From the NCBI RefSeq assembly GCF_003095655.1, contig NZ_CP029151.1, forward strand, positions 3,409,001-3,473,000: a stretch of DNA of 64,000 nt, read 5' to 3'. Position 1 is the first letter of the stretch. The number at the start of each line of letters is the position of its first letter. This DNA comes from Dokdonia sp. Dokd-P16 (lineage in GTDB: Bacteria; Bacteroidota; Bacteroidia; Flavobacteriales; Flavobacteriaceae). Positions 19,218-27,576 of the stretch are shown piece by piece. Under the pieces are notes generated by a model. The model was not told the origin of the DNA, ran no database searches, and saw nothing but the letters and a program-made list of their open reading frames with translations. The position numbers and the translations under genes were made by a program.

Positions 19218-19726
19218 TAAGTAATTGCGGCTGCTACGTGCTTTCCAGCTAGTTTAACTCTACCATTTAAAAAGTCTAGCTCGATAAGAAAATTACATTG
19301 CACTACTACGCCTCCTAGTTGCTCAATAAGAGCTACCACGGCAGCAGCAGTTCCTCCTGTAGCTAAAACATCATCATGCAATAATACTTTATCTCCAGGT
19401 TTGATAGCATCCCTATGCATCTCAAGAACATCTGTACCATATTCTAGAGCGTACTCCTGTGATATTTTTTCGGAGGGTAATTTATTAGGCTTTCTTACGG
19501 GCACAAATCCAGCGTTTAGTCTTTTTGCTAATAAGGTACCAAAGAAGAAACCTCTCGCCTCGATCCCTACTACTACATCAATATTAGTTTCTGGAACGAG
19601 TGTGTATAAAATCTCTTCCGCTTTCGCGAAAGCGTTTGCATCACCCAACAGTGGAGTTATGTCTTTAAAAGTAATTCCTTCTTTAGGAAAATCTTCAATA
19701 TCTCTTATGTAATCTGAAATTTGTAT
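19214..19726 (-). CDS. apt: adenine phosphoribosyltransferase, apparent ATA start
   Basis: Adenine salvage: adenine + PRPP gives AMP. The PRPP motif VLLHDDVLATGGTA is intact, as is the region VVGIEARGFFFG. The only ATG-like, GTG or TTG start in frame is the TTG at 19648, which would remove the first 26 residues, including the conserved opening YIRDIEDFPKEGITFKDITP. That opening is present upstream in frame. The frame is closed by TAG at 19727-19729, immediately before an ATA (19724-19726) that aligns with the family's normal initiator. Starting there gives 170 residues, the usual length. A palindrome copy encodes NAFAKAEE. Confidence 0.85.
   Translation of the reverse strand: MQISDYIRDIEDFPKEGITFKDITPLLGDANAFAKAEEILYTLVPETNIDVVVGIEARGFFFGTLLAKRLNAGFVPVRKPNKLPSEKISQEYALEYGTDVLEMHRDAIKPGDKVLLHDDVLATGGTAAAVVALIEQLGGVVVQCNFLIELDFLNGRVKLAGKHVAAAITY
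19619..19634. repeat. CGCTTTCGCGAAAGCG palindrome inside apt
   Basis: Perfect 16-bp copy read in the frame that encodes Ala-Phe-Ala-Lys-Ala. Confidence 0.9.
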
Positions 19727-19859
19727 CTAGTAAAGTTACCATTTTGAATTAAATCCTTTGAGACCGCTATCTTAATTATTAATTCTATTTGTGTAATTAT
19801 TTGACTTCAAGTTTGATAGAAAAATATCAAAAAATAATTGCAATATTTATTTGATTTTA

Positions 19860-19892
19860 TTTGTTTAAATGAAACAAACAGTTGTATATTTG
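19860..19892 (+). promoter_or_regulatory. tRNA-Arg promoter
   Basis: TTTG (19860-19863), a 21-bp spacer and TATATTTG (19885-19892) match the Bacteroidetes -33/-7 pair, about 38 bp upstream of the tRNA. The -7 region also reads GTATATTTGC, matching the GTANNTTTGC core at which CTnDOT-family elements integrate. Confidence 0.75.
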
Positions 19893-19929
19893 CACCCCGA
19901 AACGAACGAGTAATTGTTCTTTTCAATTA

Positions 19930-20003
19930 GGCCTCGTGGCGCAACTGAATAGCGCACTTGATTACGGCTCAAGAGGTTACTGGTTTGAATCCAGTCGAGG
20001 TCA
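19930..20003 (+). tRNA. tRNA-Arg (anticodon ACG)
   Basis: Full cloverleaf. The acceptor GGCCTCG pairs with CGAGGTC (one G-U), with discriminator A and no encoded CCA. The D stem is GCGC/GCGC. The anticodon stem CTTGA/TCAAG has loop TTACGGC, anticodon ACG, expected to be modified to inosine and read CGU/CGC/CGA. The T stem ACTGG/CCAGT has loop TTTGAAT. It lies immediately upstream of an integrase gene, the usual setting of an attachment site. Confidence 0.97.
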
Positions 20004-20028
20004 CGAATAGCTTTGCAAAAAGCACCAT

Positions 20029-20062
20029 AACTGCGCTAATCCTAGGATTAGCGCAGTTTTTT
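20029..20062 (+). terminator. tRNA-Arg terminator
   Basis: AACTGCGCTAATCC and GGATTAGCGCAGTT form a 14-bp perfect stem with a 2-nt centre, followed by TTTTATTTT. It lies 26 bp after the tRNA. Confidence 0.92.
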
Positions 20063-20105
20063 ATTTTATATGGTTTTGTTTAATATCATTTAACTGCAAG
20101 CTTAA

Positions 20106-20161
20106 TGGCAGTTATTAGGTAAGTAAAAATAAGAGTGGCAGTTTTTACTGCCATTTACTTA
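20106..20161. repeat. TGGCAGTT repeats and nested hairpin upstream of the integrase
   Basis: TGGCAGTT occurs at 20106-20113 and 20136-20143. The second copy is followed by its inverse ACTGCCA at 20147-20153. TAAGTAAA (20120-20127) and TTTACTTA (20154-20161) enclose the hairpin. The array lies 74 bp upstream of the integrase ATG, where arm-type binding sites or an integrase operator would be expected. Confidence 0.55.
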
Positions 20162-20234
20162 ATTTTCTTATTTAAAATCCACTACACACTGATATACAGT
20201 CATTTAATTCTTATATTAACCTAATGACTTTATT

Positions 20235-21581
20235 ATGCGTACTTCAAAAACCTTTTCTATTAGTTTCTGGCTAGACACTAAAAATGCAAAAAATGACGAA
20301 TGTCCTATTTATGCACGTGTCAATGTCAATAAAAAGAGATTGAGCATCAGTCTCAAAAGGAAAATTCCAATCGAGAGTTGGAACTCAACTACTAAAAGAT
20401 ATCGAGGAAACTCTTCACAAGCAAAAGACTTTAATCGTTATTTAGAACTTTCAAAGTCAAGATTATTTAATTGCTATCAAGAATTACTTAATGAAGGAAA
20501 AGTGATTACCAGCAAAGCAATCAAAGATCGCTTTCTTAAAGACGATAGTCAATCTCATTCACTGCAAGAGCTTATTGCCTACCATACTAAAAAAATAGAG
20601 AGAACATTAACTCCTGGAACTATTAAAAACTTCGGAGTAACTGAGAAGTATATTAATAAGTTTCTGATACAGGAAAGGAATAAAGATATTTTATTAAGTG
20701 AATTAAATTTTCAATTTCTTTCTGACTTCTCTACATTTTTAAGTGCCTACTATCCTCAAGGCCATCCAAAGGCAATGAGCCATAACACGGTAATGAAGCA
20801 TATCCAGCGTCTACGTAAAATGGTAACACTAGCATATAATCTAGAATGGATAGATAATGATCCCTTTAGAAGGTGGAAAATGACCTTTGAGAAGGTAGAC
20901 AGAGAGTTTCTATCAAATAATGAGTTACTACTTATTAAGGATTATAAATTCAAATCCATGCGCTTGGACCGCGTAAGAGATCTGTTTGTTTTTAGTTGTT
21001 ATACTGGCTTGTCTTTTATAGATATAAAACAATTGACTAAGGACAATATTTGGTTAGATGATACTGATACATGGATAAGTACATTTCGCCAAAAGACGAA
21101 TACTAAGATTAAAATTCCTGTATTAGAACAAGCGCAAAGTATACTTGATAAGTATGAAGTTCACCCAGTCACTCAAGTCTCAGGTAGTTTACTGCCTATT
21201 ATTACCAATGAAAAAGCAAATCTCTATCTCAAAGAGATAGCTAGTAAAGTAAATATCGAAAAAAACCTAACCTTTCATATGGCTCGCCACACCTTTGCTA
21301 CAACCATTGCCCTAAGTAATGGTATGCCTATTGAAACTGTTTCGAAGATATTAGGTCACTCTAAAATTACTACGACTCAGATTTATGCTCGAGTAATGGA
21401 TCATAAGATTAAAGAGGATATGGAGGCCGTTCAAGCTAGAATCAATAGCAAAACAAAAGAGCTTCAAGCAACTTCAATATCTAGAAATGTTATTGATACT
21501 TCCCCGTTAAATTTGTCTGAACTGACAAAAGATGAACTTATTGTAAAATTAAAAGAGGCTCTTGAACAGGCTAATAACTAG
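20235..21581 (+). CDS. int: tyrosine recombinase of the CTnDOT (IntDOT) type
   Basis: 448 residues. The N-terminal arm-binding domain is Bacteroidetes-type (SFWLDTKNAKNDECPIYARV). The core-binding SAM-like domain spans about 100-210 and the catalytic domain about 225-400. Catalytic residues are visible as HMARH (about His348, Arg351), LGHSKITTTQ and IYARV (about Tyr384). The usual first arginine is replaced by Ser in CYTGLSFID, which is also known for IntDOT. It would integrate and excise the element at the left end next to tRNA-Arg. It is followed by a leftward peptide-export operon, so int is transcribed alone. Confidence 0.93.
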   Translation: MRTSKTFSISFWLDTKNAKNDECPIYARVNVNKKRLSISLKRKIPIESWNSTTKRYRGNSSQAKDFNRYLELSKSRLFNCYQELLNEGKVITSKAIKDRFLKDDSQSHSLQELIAYHTKKIERTLTPGTIKNFGVTEKYINKFLIQERNKDILLSELNFQFLSDFSTFLSAYYPQGHPKAMSHNTVMKHIQRLRKMVTLAYNLEWIDNDPFRRWKMTFEKVDREFLSNNELLLIKDYKFKSMRLDRVRDLFVFSCYTGLSFIDIKQLTKDNIWLDDTDTWISTFRQKTNTKIKIPVLEQAQSILDKYEVHPVTQVSGSLLPIITNEKANLYLKEIASKVNIEKNLTFHMARHTFATTIALSNGMPIETVSKILGHSKITTTQIYARVMDHKIKEDMEAVQARINSKTKELQATSISRNVIDTSPLNLSELTKDELIVKLKEALEQANN

Positions 21582-21602
21582 TAATTTCTACTTACATGCA
21601 GC

Positions 21603-22907
21603 TTATAATCGCTGTATTAACCTATTCATCAGATTAGTGTTTTTTGTGAGGATTCTACATGAACCCGTCATTCCCTCCCGATAAGTGATTTTCTTATTGG
21701 TTGTTGTATTTAAAGCATTATCAAATGACGCTAATACCACATAGTTAGAATCCTCATTAAGTACCGAAGACATTTCAATCACCTTACCTTTTAAAAAACC
21801 AAACTGCCTTTGTTCATAGTTATCTAAATCTATTTCAACAACCTGACCTAAACTTATACTACCATAATTAGTTGGAGGAATTTCTATTTCAGCAATAAAT
21901 TGTCGGTTTTCATTAATGTTCTCTATTATGAAAATCTCTTTATTTGCTAGTATTATAGAATGATCGCTAAGCCTGTCCAGAAAATGAACTCTTCCTTCTG
22001 ACTTAGCTTTAACCAGGTGATTATCCTCCCAAACTTCAATGGCAGCAATAAAATTCTCGATACTGTGATTAAAGGCACTTTGTCTACTCTTATCTACTAA
22101 ATGATAATTAAGTCCTGCTATCGCCCTATCTGAAAGTAATACGGAAGATTGCAGTTGGCTGTTTGAGATGGCAACGATGTTGTCATTCAGCTTTTGTCTA
22201 GCAAGTAGTGTTTCCTTCTTAGTTCTCTCATAATCGATTGCCGATACTATTCCTTTGTTAAACAACTGCGCATATCGCTGTTCATTTTGTTCGGCAAGCG
22301 ATAATTCTAATAAGACTTGATTTTTGGTATTCTCCAATACATCTACATTAATACTTCTCTCTTTATGACGATTGTTGAGCTTGTTCAGCTTGGCTTTGTG
22401 AATATCAATCTTTTGAGAATTGATATAAAGAAAGTAATTATTTTGAAGTATGTCCAATTGTTTTCTCAATGAACCTAGCCTTAGTGTATTGAGAGTTCTA
22501 AAACTCTCTTGATTGAGATTAAGATGTAAACCAACGAGTTGTTCGCTTTCGCGAAAGCTTAAACTATTCAATATTTGTTTTGCTAAACCTACATCTTCAA
22601 AACTTGCATTAGAGCGCAAAACTAGTAGAGTTTGATTTGCTAAAACCACTTCTCCATTATTAACAAGTAACCTCTCTATAGTTCCGCCCATTCTCGACAC
22701 TATACTTTCAGGGGGGACTAACGTCGTTATTTTCGCCTTTCCTTGAACAATAACAGGGTATTTTACTAATAGAGAAAAGAATAATAGACCTACCAGTATG
22801 AAAACAATGAAAATATAGCTACGTCCCACAAATGTTATTGGTATAGATTCTATAAATTCTTTAGACTCTATATCTGACTCTTCTATAAATGTAGTTTGCC
22901 CTCCCAT
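21603..22907 (-). CDS. HlyD-family periplasmic adaptor of a peptide exporter
   Basis: 434 residues. One N-terminal membrane helix (IFIVFILVGLLFFSLLVKY, about 31-49) is followed by a biotinyl-lipoyl half-motif (SRMGGTIERLLVNNGEVVLANQTLLVL). Next come a long coiled coil (about 145-265) and a second barrel region, ending near KITYREGMTGSCRILTKN. It bridges the inner-membrane ABC exporter to an outer-membrane channel. The start codon overlaps the exporter stop as TAATG, so the two are translationally coupled. A palindrome copy at 22544-22558 encodes SFRESE. No TolC gene is visible nearby. Confidence 0.9.
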   Translation of the reverse strand: MGGQTTFIEESDIESKEFIESIPITFVGRSYIFIVFILVGLLFFSLLVKYPVIVQGKAKITTLVPPESIVSRMGGTIERLLVNNGEVVLANQTLLVLRSNASFEDVGLAKQILNSLSFRESEQLVGLHLNLNQESFRTLNTLRLGSLRKQLDILQNNYFLYINSQKIDIHKAKLNKLNNRHKERSINVDVLENTKNQVLLELSLAEQNEQRYAQLFNKGIVSAIDYERTKKETLLARQKLNDNIVAISNSQLQSSVLLSDRAIAGLNYHLVDKSRQSAFNHSIENFIAAIEVWEDNHLVKAKSEGRVHFLDRLSDHSIILANKEIFIIENINENRQFIAEIEIPPTNYGSISLGQVVEIDLDNYEQRQFGFLKGKVIEMSSVLNEDSNYVVLASFDNALNTTTNKKITYREGMTGSCRILTKNTNLMNRLIQRL

Positions 22908-25102
22908 TATTTGCTTAGCTGTAGTTGATCCTTGATAAGGTTATAATAATTAGCTCTTTGAGCTACTAGCTGGGAATGGGTTCCTTTTTCTACAACAGCA
23001 CCATCATGTAGAACAATTATTTGGTCTGCATTAATTACTGTACTCAATCTGTGTGCAATAATGACAACAGTTTTATTTTGAAAAAAATTTGATAATCTAT
23101 TTGTAATTATGCGCTCGTTATCTGTGTCCAGCGCGCTAGTAGCTTCATCAAAAAACAAATAGTTTGGGTTTTTATAAACTGCTCTAGCTATCAGAATTCG
23201 TTGATATTGACCACTACTTAAACTCATAGATTCTTTGCCTATCATGGTGGATAGACCAGAAGGAAGATCATTGACAAAGTTTTCCATATTTGATACTCTC
23301 ACTGCATTTTTGAGATTTTCTTTATTGACATAATTATTACTAAGAGTAATATTATAGCGAATTGTATCATTGAATATATGACTATCTTGAAGGATAACAC
23401 CGCATTGAGATCTCCACTTTCTATGAGATAAATGATGTAATGATGTTTCTCCTAATCGTATTGTTCCTTTGTAAGTATCGTAATAACGTAAAAGTAATTT
23501 AAGTAAAGTGGTCTTCCCACTCCCACTATGACCTACAATAGCCGTAACCTTGTTCTTTGGAATTGTGAGACTCAAATTTTTAATCGTCCAATTCTTTATT
23601 CCTCGATATCTGAAACTAATATCTTCTAACAGAATATCATCAAGCTCTAACAGCTCATTATTGACTTTTGAGAGTTGTATTTCTTCTTCATCAAGATTAT
23701 GTATTTCTGCTATCCTATTATATGAGATTTGAGCATCTTGAAAATCCCTTGAAAAGTTAATTAAAAGATTTAATGGCGTATTTAATTGTCCCACTATATA
23801 AGAGATAGCCAGCATAGCACCTAGAGTAATTTGTGAATTGATAACGAGCTTTGCAGCAATTACAATAATTACTAGATTCTTGATTTCATTTAAAAATCCG
23901 GCTCCTGCATCTTGATATTGTGTAACTTTTAGTTCGCTTACATTTAATTTATAAAGTTTAGCTTGAATCTGTTCCCAAGACTGTCTCTGTGCTCTTTCAA
24001 TACCATAAAGCTTAATGTCTTGCATTGCGTTAATAAGCTCTAGCATTTTACTATTATCCTGACTCTGTACTTTAAATTGTTTATTATCAATCAATCTCCT
24101 TTTTTTTAAAAAGAATATAATCCATAAACAATAGCATAAACTACCAACAAGAAATAATGCAAATATTTGAAAACTGTAATAAGCTAATACAACACCCAAA
24201 ACCAATATTGTCACAACAGAAAATATAACATCAAGTGATGAGACTGCCACAAAGTTCTGTATTCTTCTGTGATCATTAATTCTTTGTAATAAATCTCCAG
24301 TAAGTTTATTGTCAAAGAATGAAATAGGCAATCTCATTAACTTTCTAATAAAACTAGAAACCATGGCAACATTAACTCTCACGCTTATATGAAGTAAAAT
24401 CCAATTCCTTGTAAGTTGGATAGCCATACGCCCCAAATAAAGAAATATTTGAGCTCCTAAAATAATATAAACAAAGTTTAAGTCTTGCCCTCTAATTCCA
24501 ATATCAACTATACTTTGAGTTAGAAAGGGTACTAATGCTTGTAATAAACTACCAATTAATAGACCAATTACTAACTGCCATATGTATTTCTTATACTGAA
24601 CCATATAGCTAAAGACAGTTGTCTTTGATGCTATTCCAAAATCTTTTGAATTGTTACTTGTCCTAAAACCTATGGGCTTCTCAATCAACAAGGCAACTCC
24701 TTCAGGTTTAACTTCATTTGAGTTACCCCAGTGTCGTTTAAACACATTTTCGTCAAGCTTGAGTAATCCCACTGACGGATCTGCTATTAGGTAAGTTGTT
24801 TTTCCAAATTTAGATTGGATTCCATATAGTACTACAAAATGATTTTGGTCCCAATGAAGAATCATCGGAAATGGTGCCTTTTTAATTTCAGCTAGTGATA
24901 GCTTAACCACTAAAGAATTATAGCCAAGCTCTTCAACAGCTTGAGAAAGAAAATGGAGATTTGTACCGTTGCGATTAGTTTCTGAAATATCTCTTAGCCT
25001 CTGTAAGCTAATTTCTTCTCCGTAATGTTTTGAGACCATACGCAAGCAAGCTGGCCCACAGTCTTTAGACTCAAGTTGTGAATAGAAAGAGAAATTTTTC
25101 AC
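22907..25102 (-). CDS. peptidase-containing ABC transporter (C39 peptidase, double-glycine leader type)
   Basis: 731 residues. The N-terminal C39 cysteine peptidase (1-about 130) has Cys15 in KDCGPACLR, His88 in QNHFVVLYG and Asp108 in IADPSVG, so the triad looks complete. A six-helix membrane domain spans about 165-450. The ATPase has Walker A GHSGSGKTT, signature LSSGQYQRILIARA and Walker B LFFDEATSALD, all intact. It cleaves a leader after Gly-Gly and exports the core peptide. A candidate substrate is encoded in the same operon at 27352-27486. Confidence 0.95.
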   Translation of the reverse strand: MKNFSFYSQLESKDCGPACLRMVSKHYGEEISLQRLRDISETNRNGTNLHFLSQAVEELGYNSLVVKLSLAEIKKAPFPMILHWDQNHFVVLYGIQSKFGKTTYLIADPSVGLLKLDENVFKRHWGNSNEVKPEGVALLIEKPIGFRTSNNSKDFGIASKTTVFSYMVQYKKYIWQLVIGLLIGSLLQALVPFLTQSIVDIGIRGQDLNFVYIILGAQIFLYLGRMAIQLTRNWILLHISVRVNVAMVSSFIRKLMRLPISFFDNKLTGDLLQRINDHRRIQNFVAVSSLDVIFSVVTILVLGVVLAYYSFQIFALFLVGSLCYCLWIIFFLKKRRLIDNKQFKVQSQDNSKMLELINAMQDIKLYGIERAQRQSWEQIQAKLYKLNVSELKVTQYQDAGAGFLNEIKNLVIIVIAAKLVINSQITLGAMLAISYIVGQLNTPLNLLINFSRDFQDAQISYNRIAEIHNLDEEEIQLSKVNNELLELDDILLEDISFRYRGIKNWTIKNLSLTIPKNKVTAIVGHSGSGKTTLLKLLLRYYDTYKGTIRLGETSLHHLSHRKWRSQCGVILQDSHIFNDTIRYNITLSNNYVNKENLKNAVRVSNMENFVNDLPSGLSTMIGKESMSLSSGQYQRILIARAVYKNPNYLFFDEATSALDTDNERIITNRLSNFFQNKTVVIIAHRLSTVINADQIIVLHDGAVVEKGTHSQLVAQRANYYNLIKDQLQLSK

Positions 25103-25127
25103 ATTTAGATGATTGCTTTTGCAAATA

Positions 25128-27329
25128 CTAATCTTTTAAAACAAAGTCTTGGTGACCTGTCTGCCAAAAAGCAAAAGAAAAAACATCTGCATACTCTTGA
25201 TAATATTTTATTTTCTCGTCGACTGTTCCGTGACCAGCGTCTTTGTCTATGCGAAACAGAATTGGTTTGCTAGAGATAGAAAATTCTTGAGCCCTTGCAG
25301 CAAATTTGCCTGGCATCCATTTTGGCACTCTTGGATCATTTTCTCCTGCAGTGAGGAGTATGGCAGGATATTTAATATTCTTTTCTAAACTTAAATAAGG
25401 ATCCATATTTATTAATCCACTTACTTGAGCAGCATCTTTAATCGTACCATATTCGAGCATATTTGATCCTCCTCCTCCTTTTCTTGCTTCACTTCTCAGA
25501 GGATTCATAATTGGAACTTCTGCAATAGCTGCTGCAAATAAATCTGGTCTATCCGTAACAGCTTTTCCAATCATTATCCCGCCGGCACTAGAACTATAAA
25601 TTGCAATTTTATCCTTTGATGTAAAACCCTCATTTATCATATATTCTGCAGAGGCAATTAGATCTTTCCAAGTATTCTCTTTTTTATTCATCATTCCATC
25701 TTGATGCCATTGCTCTCCTTTCTCACCTCCTCCGCGCACGTGAGGAATACAGAGTATTCCACCAAGTTCTACCCAATGTAAAAATGTCGTAGAGTAAAAC
25801 GGCTCTAAGGATGTTCCATATGATCCATATCCATAAAATAATGTTGGACTAGCTTCTTTAGGTTTTGCATCTTCATTGTAGATGATAGATAATGGAACCA
25901 ATACGCCATCATGTGATACTACTTCTACTTCTCTTGATCTTATATTATTAAATTCAGGATAACTGGCTTTATCGCTTAATGGACTTAATTCAAAAACATT
26001 AGATTGAGTATGATATAAATATCGTTGATTATCCATTGTCCATCCTGATAAGCTTATGAAAATTGATTGTTCGTCTGATGGATTATTTTTTAATGAAATT
26101 GAACCTACATTCATAGGTAGTTCAATATTTAAACTTTCTCCATTTACACATTTATATAACTTTGAAGAGACGCCATTTTTTGTAGTTGTGAAATAAATTT
26201 CGTCACCATTAATTATAAAGCTTTGTAATATTTCGCCCTCGACTGGTTTGCAAATAAGTTCTGCTTTCGCGAAAGCAAAGTTTTCACTATTCACTTTATA
26301 GAGTGCATTTGATTCGAAATCTCGATTACTCTTAAATATATATATTCCTTTAAGAAAGCGTCCAGAATCAGTGTATAACAAATCATCTTTATCGTGTAAT
26401 TTGGTCCAATTTGGAGTCCCTTTTGAAAATTCATTAATATCAGAAACATACGCTTCCCAAAAATTTTCAACGGTTGCTATGTAACCTATTATATATGGGT
26501 CATTACTGTTATAAAGCTTCGCTATAGGATAAACTCCCTTAGCATCAATATGAATATCTTTTTGAAGCCCTGTCCCAAAGACTCTTGTTAGAGATTTACT
26601 TGAAGCTCCTAGCCTATAAAGCACACTGTAATTGAGGTCTGATTCCTGCTCACCAAACTGTAAAAATGTAAAACCAGAATTGTCAGGTAACCAGGAAATA
26701 CCAAGAAAGGATTCTGGTCTTGCTCTGGATATAACATCTGCTACTAGCGATTGATTAGAAACAGTCATGACGATTAAATCTGATATTTCCTTACCCGAGT
26801 TAGTGATGGCAATTACCACCTTTTTACCATCCCAAGATGGTTTAAAATAACTAATCACATTATTATCCACTTCACTATTAAAAGCTTTTGGATCATACAG
26901 CAACACCTCCTTGGCTTTATAGCTCTCTTTAAAGTAAAGACATGCTATATTTTCATTCTTTGTTCTCTTTAAATAGAAATGATTCCCATTTGCAATTATT
27001 TTGTTTTCAATTATAATTTCATCTATTCTATCCTCGTAAGCTATTAAAGTCTTGAGCATTTCATCTCTTCCAGAAATTCTATTTAATGTATTTATAGCAA
27101 GCTTATTTTGAACGTTGTACCAATCAGTATTGATAGTATCATTTTCATTCTCAAGATTCTGATAAGGATCTAATATAGTATGTGAGAAATACGTATTAGT
27201 GCTATCGCCTTTCTCAATAATGGGATATGTGAGAGCTATTTCCTGAGAAGAACAAGAAATACTAGCAAAAAAGAATACCGTGAGTATCCCAATTTTTGAA
27301 AGAAAACACCCTAAGTTATTTCTCAACAT
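25128..27329 (-). CDS. S9A prolyl oligopeptidase, lipoprotein
   Basis: 733 residues from the ATG at 27327-27329 (MLRNNLGCFLSK). A longer frame exists, but its first 46 residues overlap the precursor peptide gene, and the shorter start is preceded by the same ACACTCTATG leader as that gene. A signal with lipobox ASISC predicts envelope anchoring. A beta-propeller region (about 60-450) precedes the alpha/beta hydrolase. The triad is Ser581 in YSSSAGG, Asp665 in GENDPRVP and His700 in DAGHGTVDE. It cleaves after proline in short peptides. It lies between a Pro-Pro-containing precursor peptide and its exporter, so a maturation or degradation role is inferred. A palindrome copy (26263-26276) encodes FAFAKAE. 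Confidence 0.9.
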   Translation of the reverse strand: MLRNNLGCFLSKIGILTVFFFASISCSSQEIALTYPIIEKGDSTNTYFSHTILDPYQNLENENDTINTDWYNVQNKLAINTLNRISGRDEMLKTLIAYEDRIDEIIIENKIIANGNHFYLKRTKNENIACLYFKESYKAKEVLLYDPKAFNSEVDNNVISYFKPSWDGKKVVIAITNSGKEISDLIVMTVSNQSLVADVISRARPESFLGISWLPDNSGFTFLQFGEQESDLNYSVLYRLGASSKSLTRVFGTGLQKDIHIDAKGVYPIAKLYNSNDPYIIGYIATVENFWEAYVSDINEFSKGTPNWTKLHDKDDLLYTDSGRFLKGIYIFKSNRDFESNALYKVNSENFAFAKAELICKPVEGEILQSFIINGDEIYFTTTKNGVSSKLYKCVNGESLNIELPMNVGSISLKNNPSDEQSIFISLSGWTMDNQRYLYHTQSNVFELSPLSDKASYPEFNNIRSREVEVVSHDGVLVPLSIIYNEDAKPKEASPTLFYGYGSYGTSLEPFYSTTFLHWVELGGILCIPHVRGGGEKGEQWHQDGMMNKKENTWKDLIASAEYMINEGFTSKDKIAIYSSSAGGIMIGKAVTDRPDLFAAAIAEVPIMNPLRSEARKGGGGSNMLEYGTIKDAAQVSGLINMDPYLSLEKNIKYPAILLTAGENDPRVPKWMPGKFAARAQEFSISSKPILFRIDKDAGHGTVDEKIKYYQEYADVFSFAFWQTGHQDFVLKD

Positions 27330-27351
27330 AGAGTGTTTAAGATTTTGACAT

Positions 27352-27486
27352 TTAGTTTGCATTGCCGTGTCTAGGTGGTTTGATTTTATCCTTGTCGATG
27401 GTTCCATCGGCGCCAGTACCGCCAAAGATCTTTTCTGGATTCTTGATTTCTTTGTTTTTGAAATCATTAATTGATGTTGTTTTCAT
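27352..27486 (-). CDS. double-glycine leader precursor peptide
   Basis: 44 residues, too short for routine calling. It begins MKTTSINDFKNKEI and has Gly22-Gly23 in KIFGGTG, a typical cleavage site for C39 ABC exporters. The predicted core is 21 residues, hydrophilic, without cysteine, and contains DKDKIKPPRHG. The leader's charged amphipathic helix (Ile6, Phe9, Ile14, Ile20 periodicity) fits double-glycine leaders. The operon continues with a prolyl oligopeptidase, a C39 exporter and an HlyD adaptor, and a membrane-anchored regulator lies just upstream. I infer a secreted signalling or bacteriocin-like peptide. Modification enzymes (radical SAM, LanM) are not seen. Confidence 0.8.
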   Translation of the reverse strand: MKTTSINDFKNKEIKNPEKIFGGTGADGTIDKDKIKPPRHGNAN

Positions 27487-27520
27487 AATAGAGTGTTTTA
27501 ATTATTCGATTACAAATTAT

Positions 27521-27534
27521 GCTATTTTAATAGC
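27521..27534. promoter_or_regulatory. palindrome in the precursor-peptide promoter region
   Basis: GCTATTTTAATAGC has 6-bp arms with a TT centre. It lies about 35 bp upstream of the peptide start, just before a minus-strand TAATTTG that resembles a -7 box. Candidate operator for the adjacent AraC-type regulator. Confidence 0.45.
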
Positions 27535-27576
27535 AAACAACCTTAAATAACTCTATATGAAGTCGTTATTTATAAA

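Noticed and set aside
25128-27467. 779-residue version of the prolyl oligopeptidase
   Set aside because: Its first 46 residues overlap the precursor-peptide ORF and place the lipoprotein signal internally; the ATG at 27329 gives a proper signal and shares a leader motif with the peptide gene.
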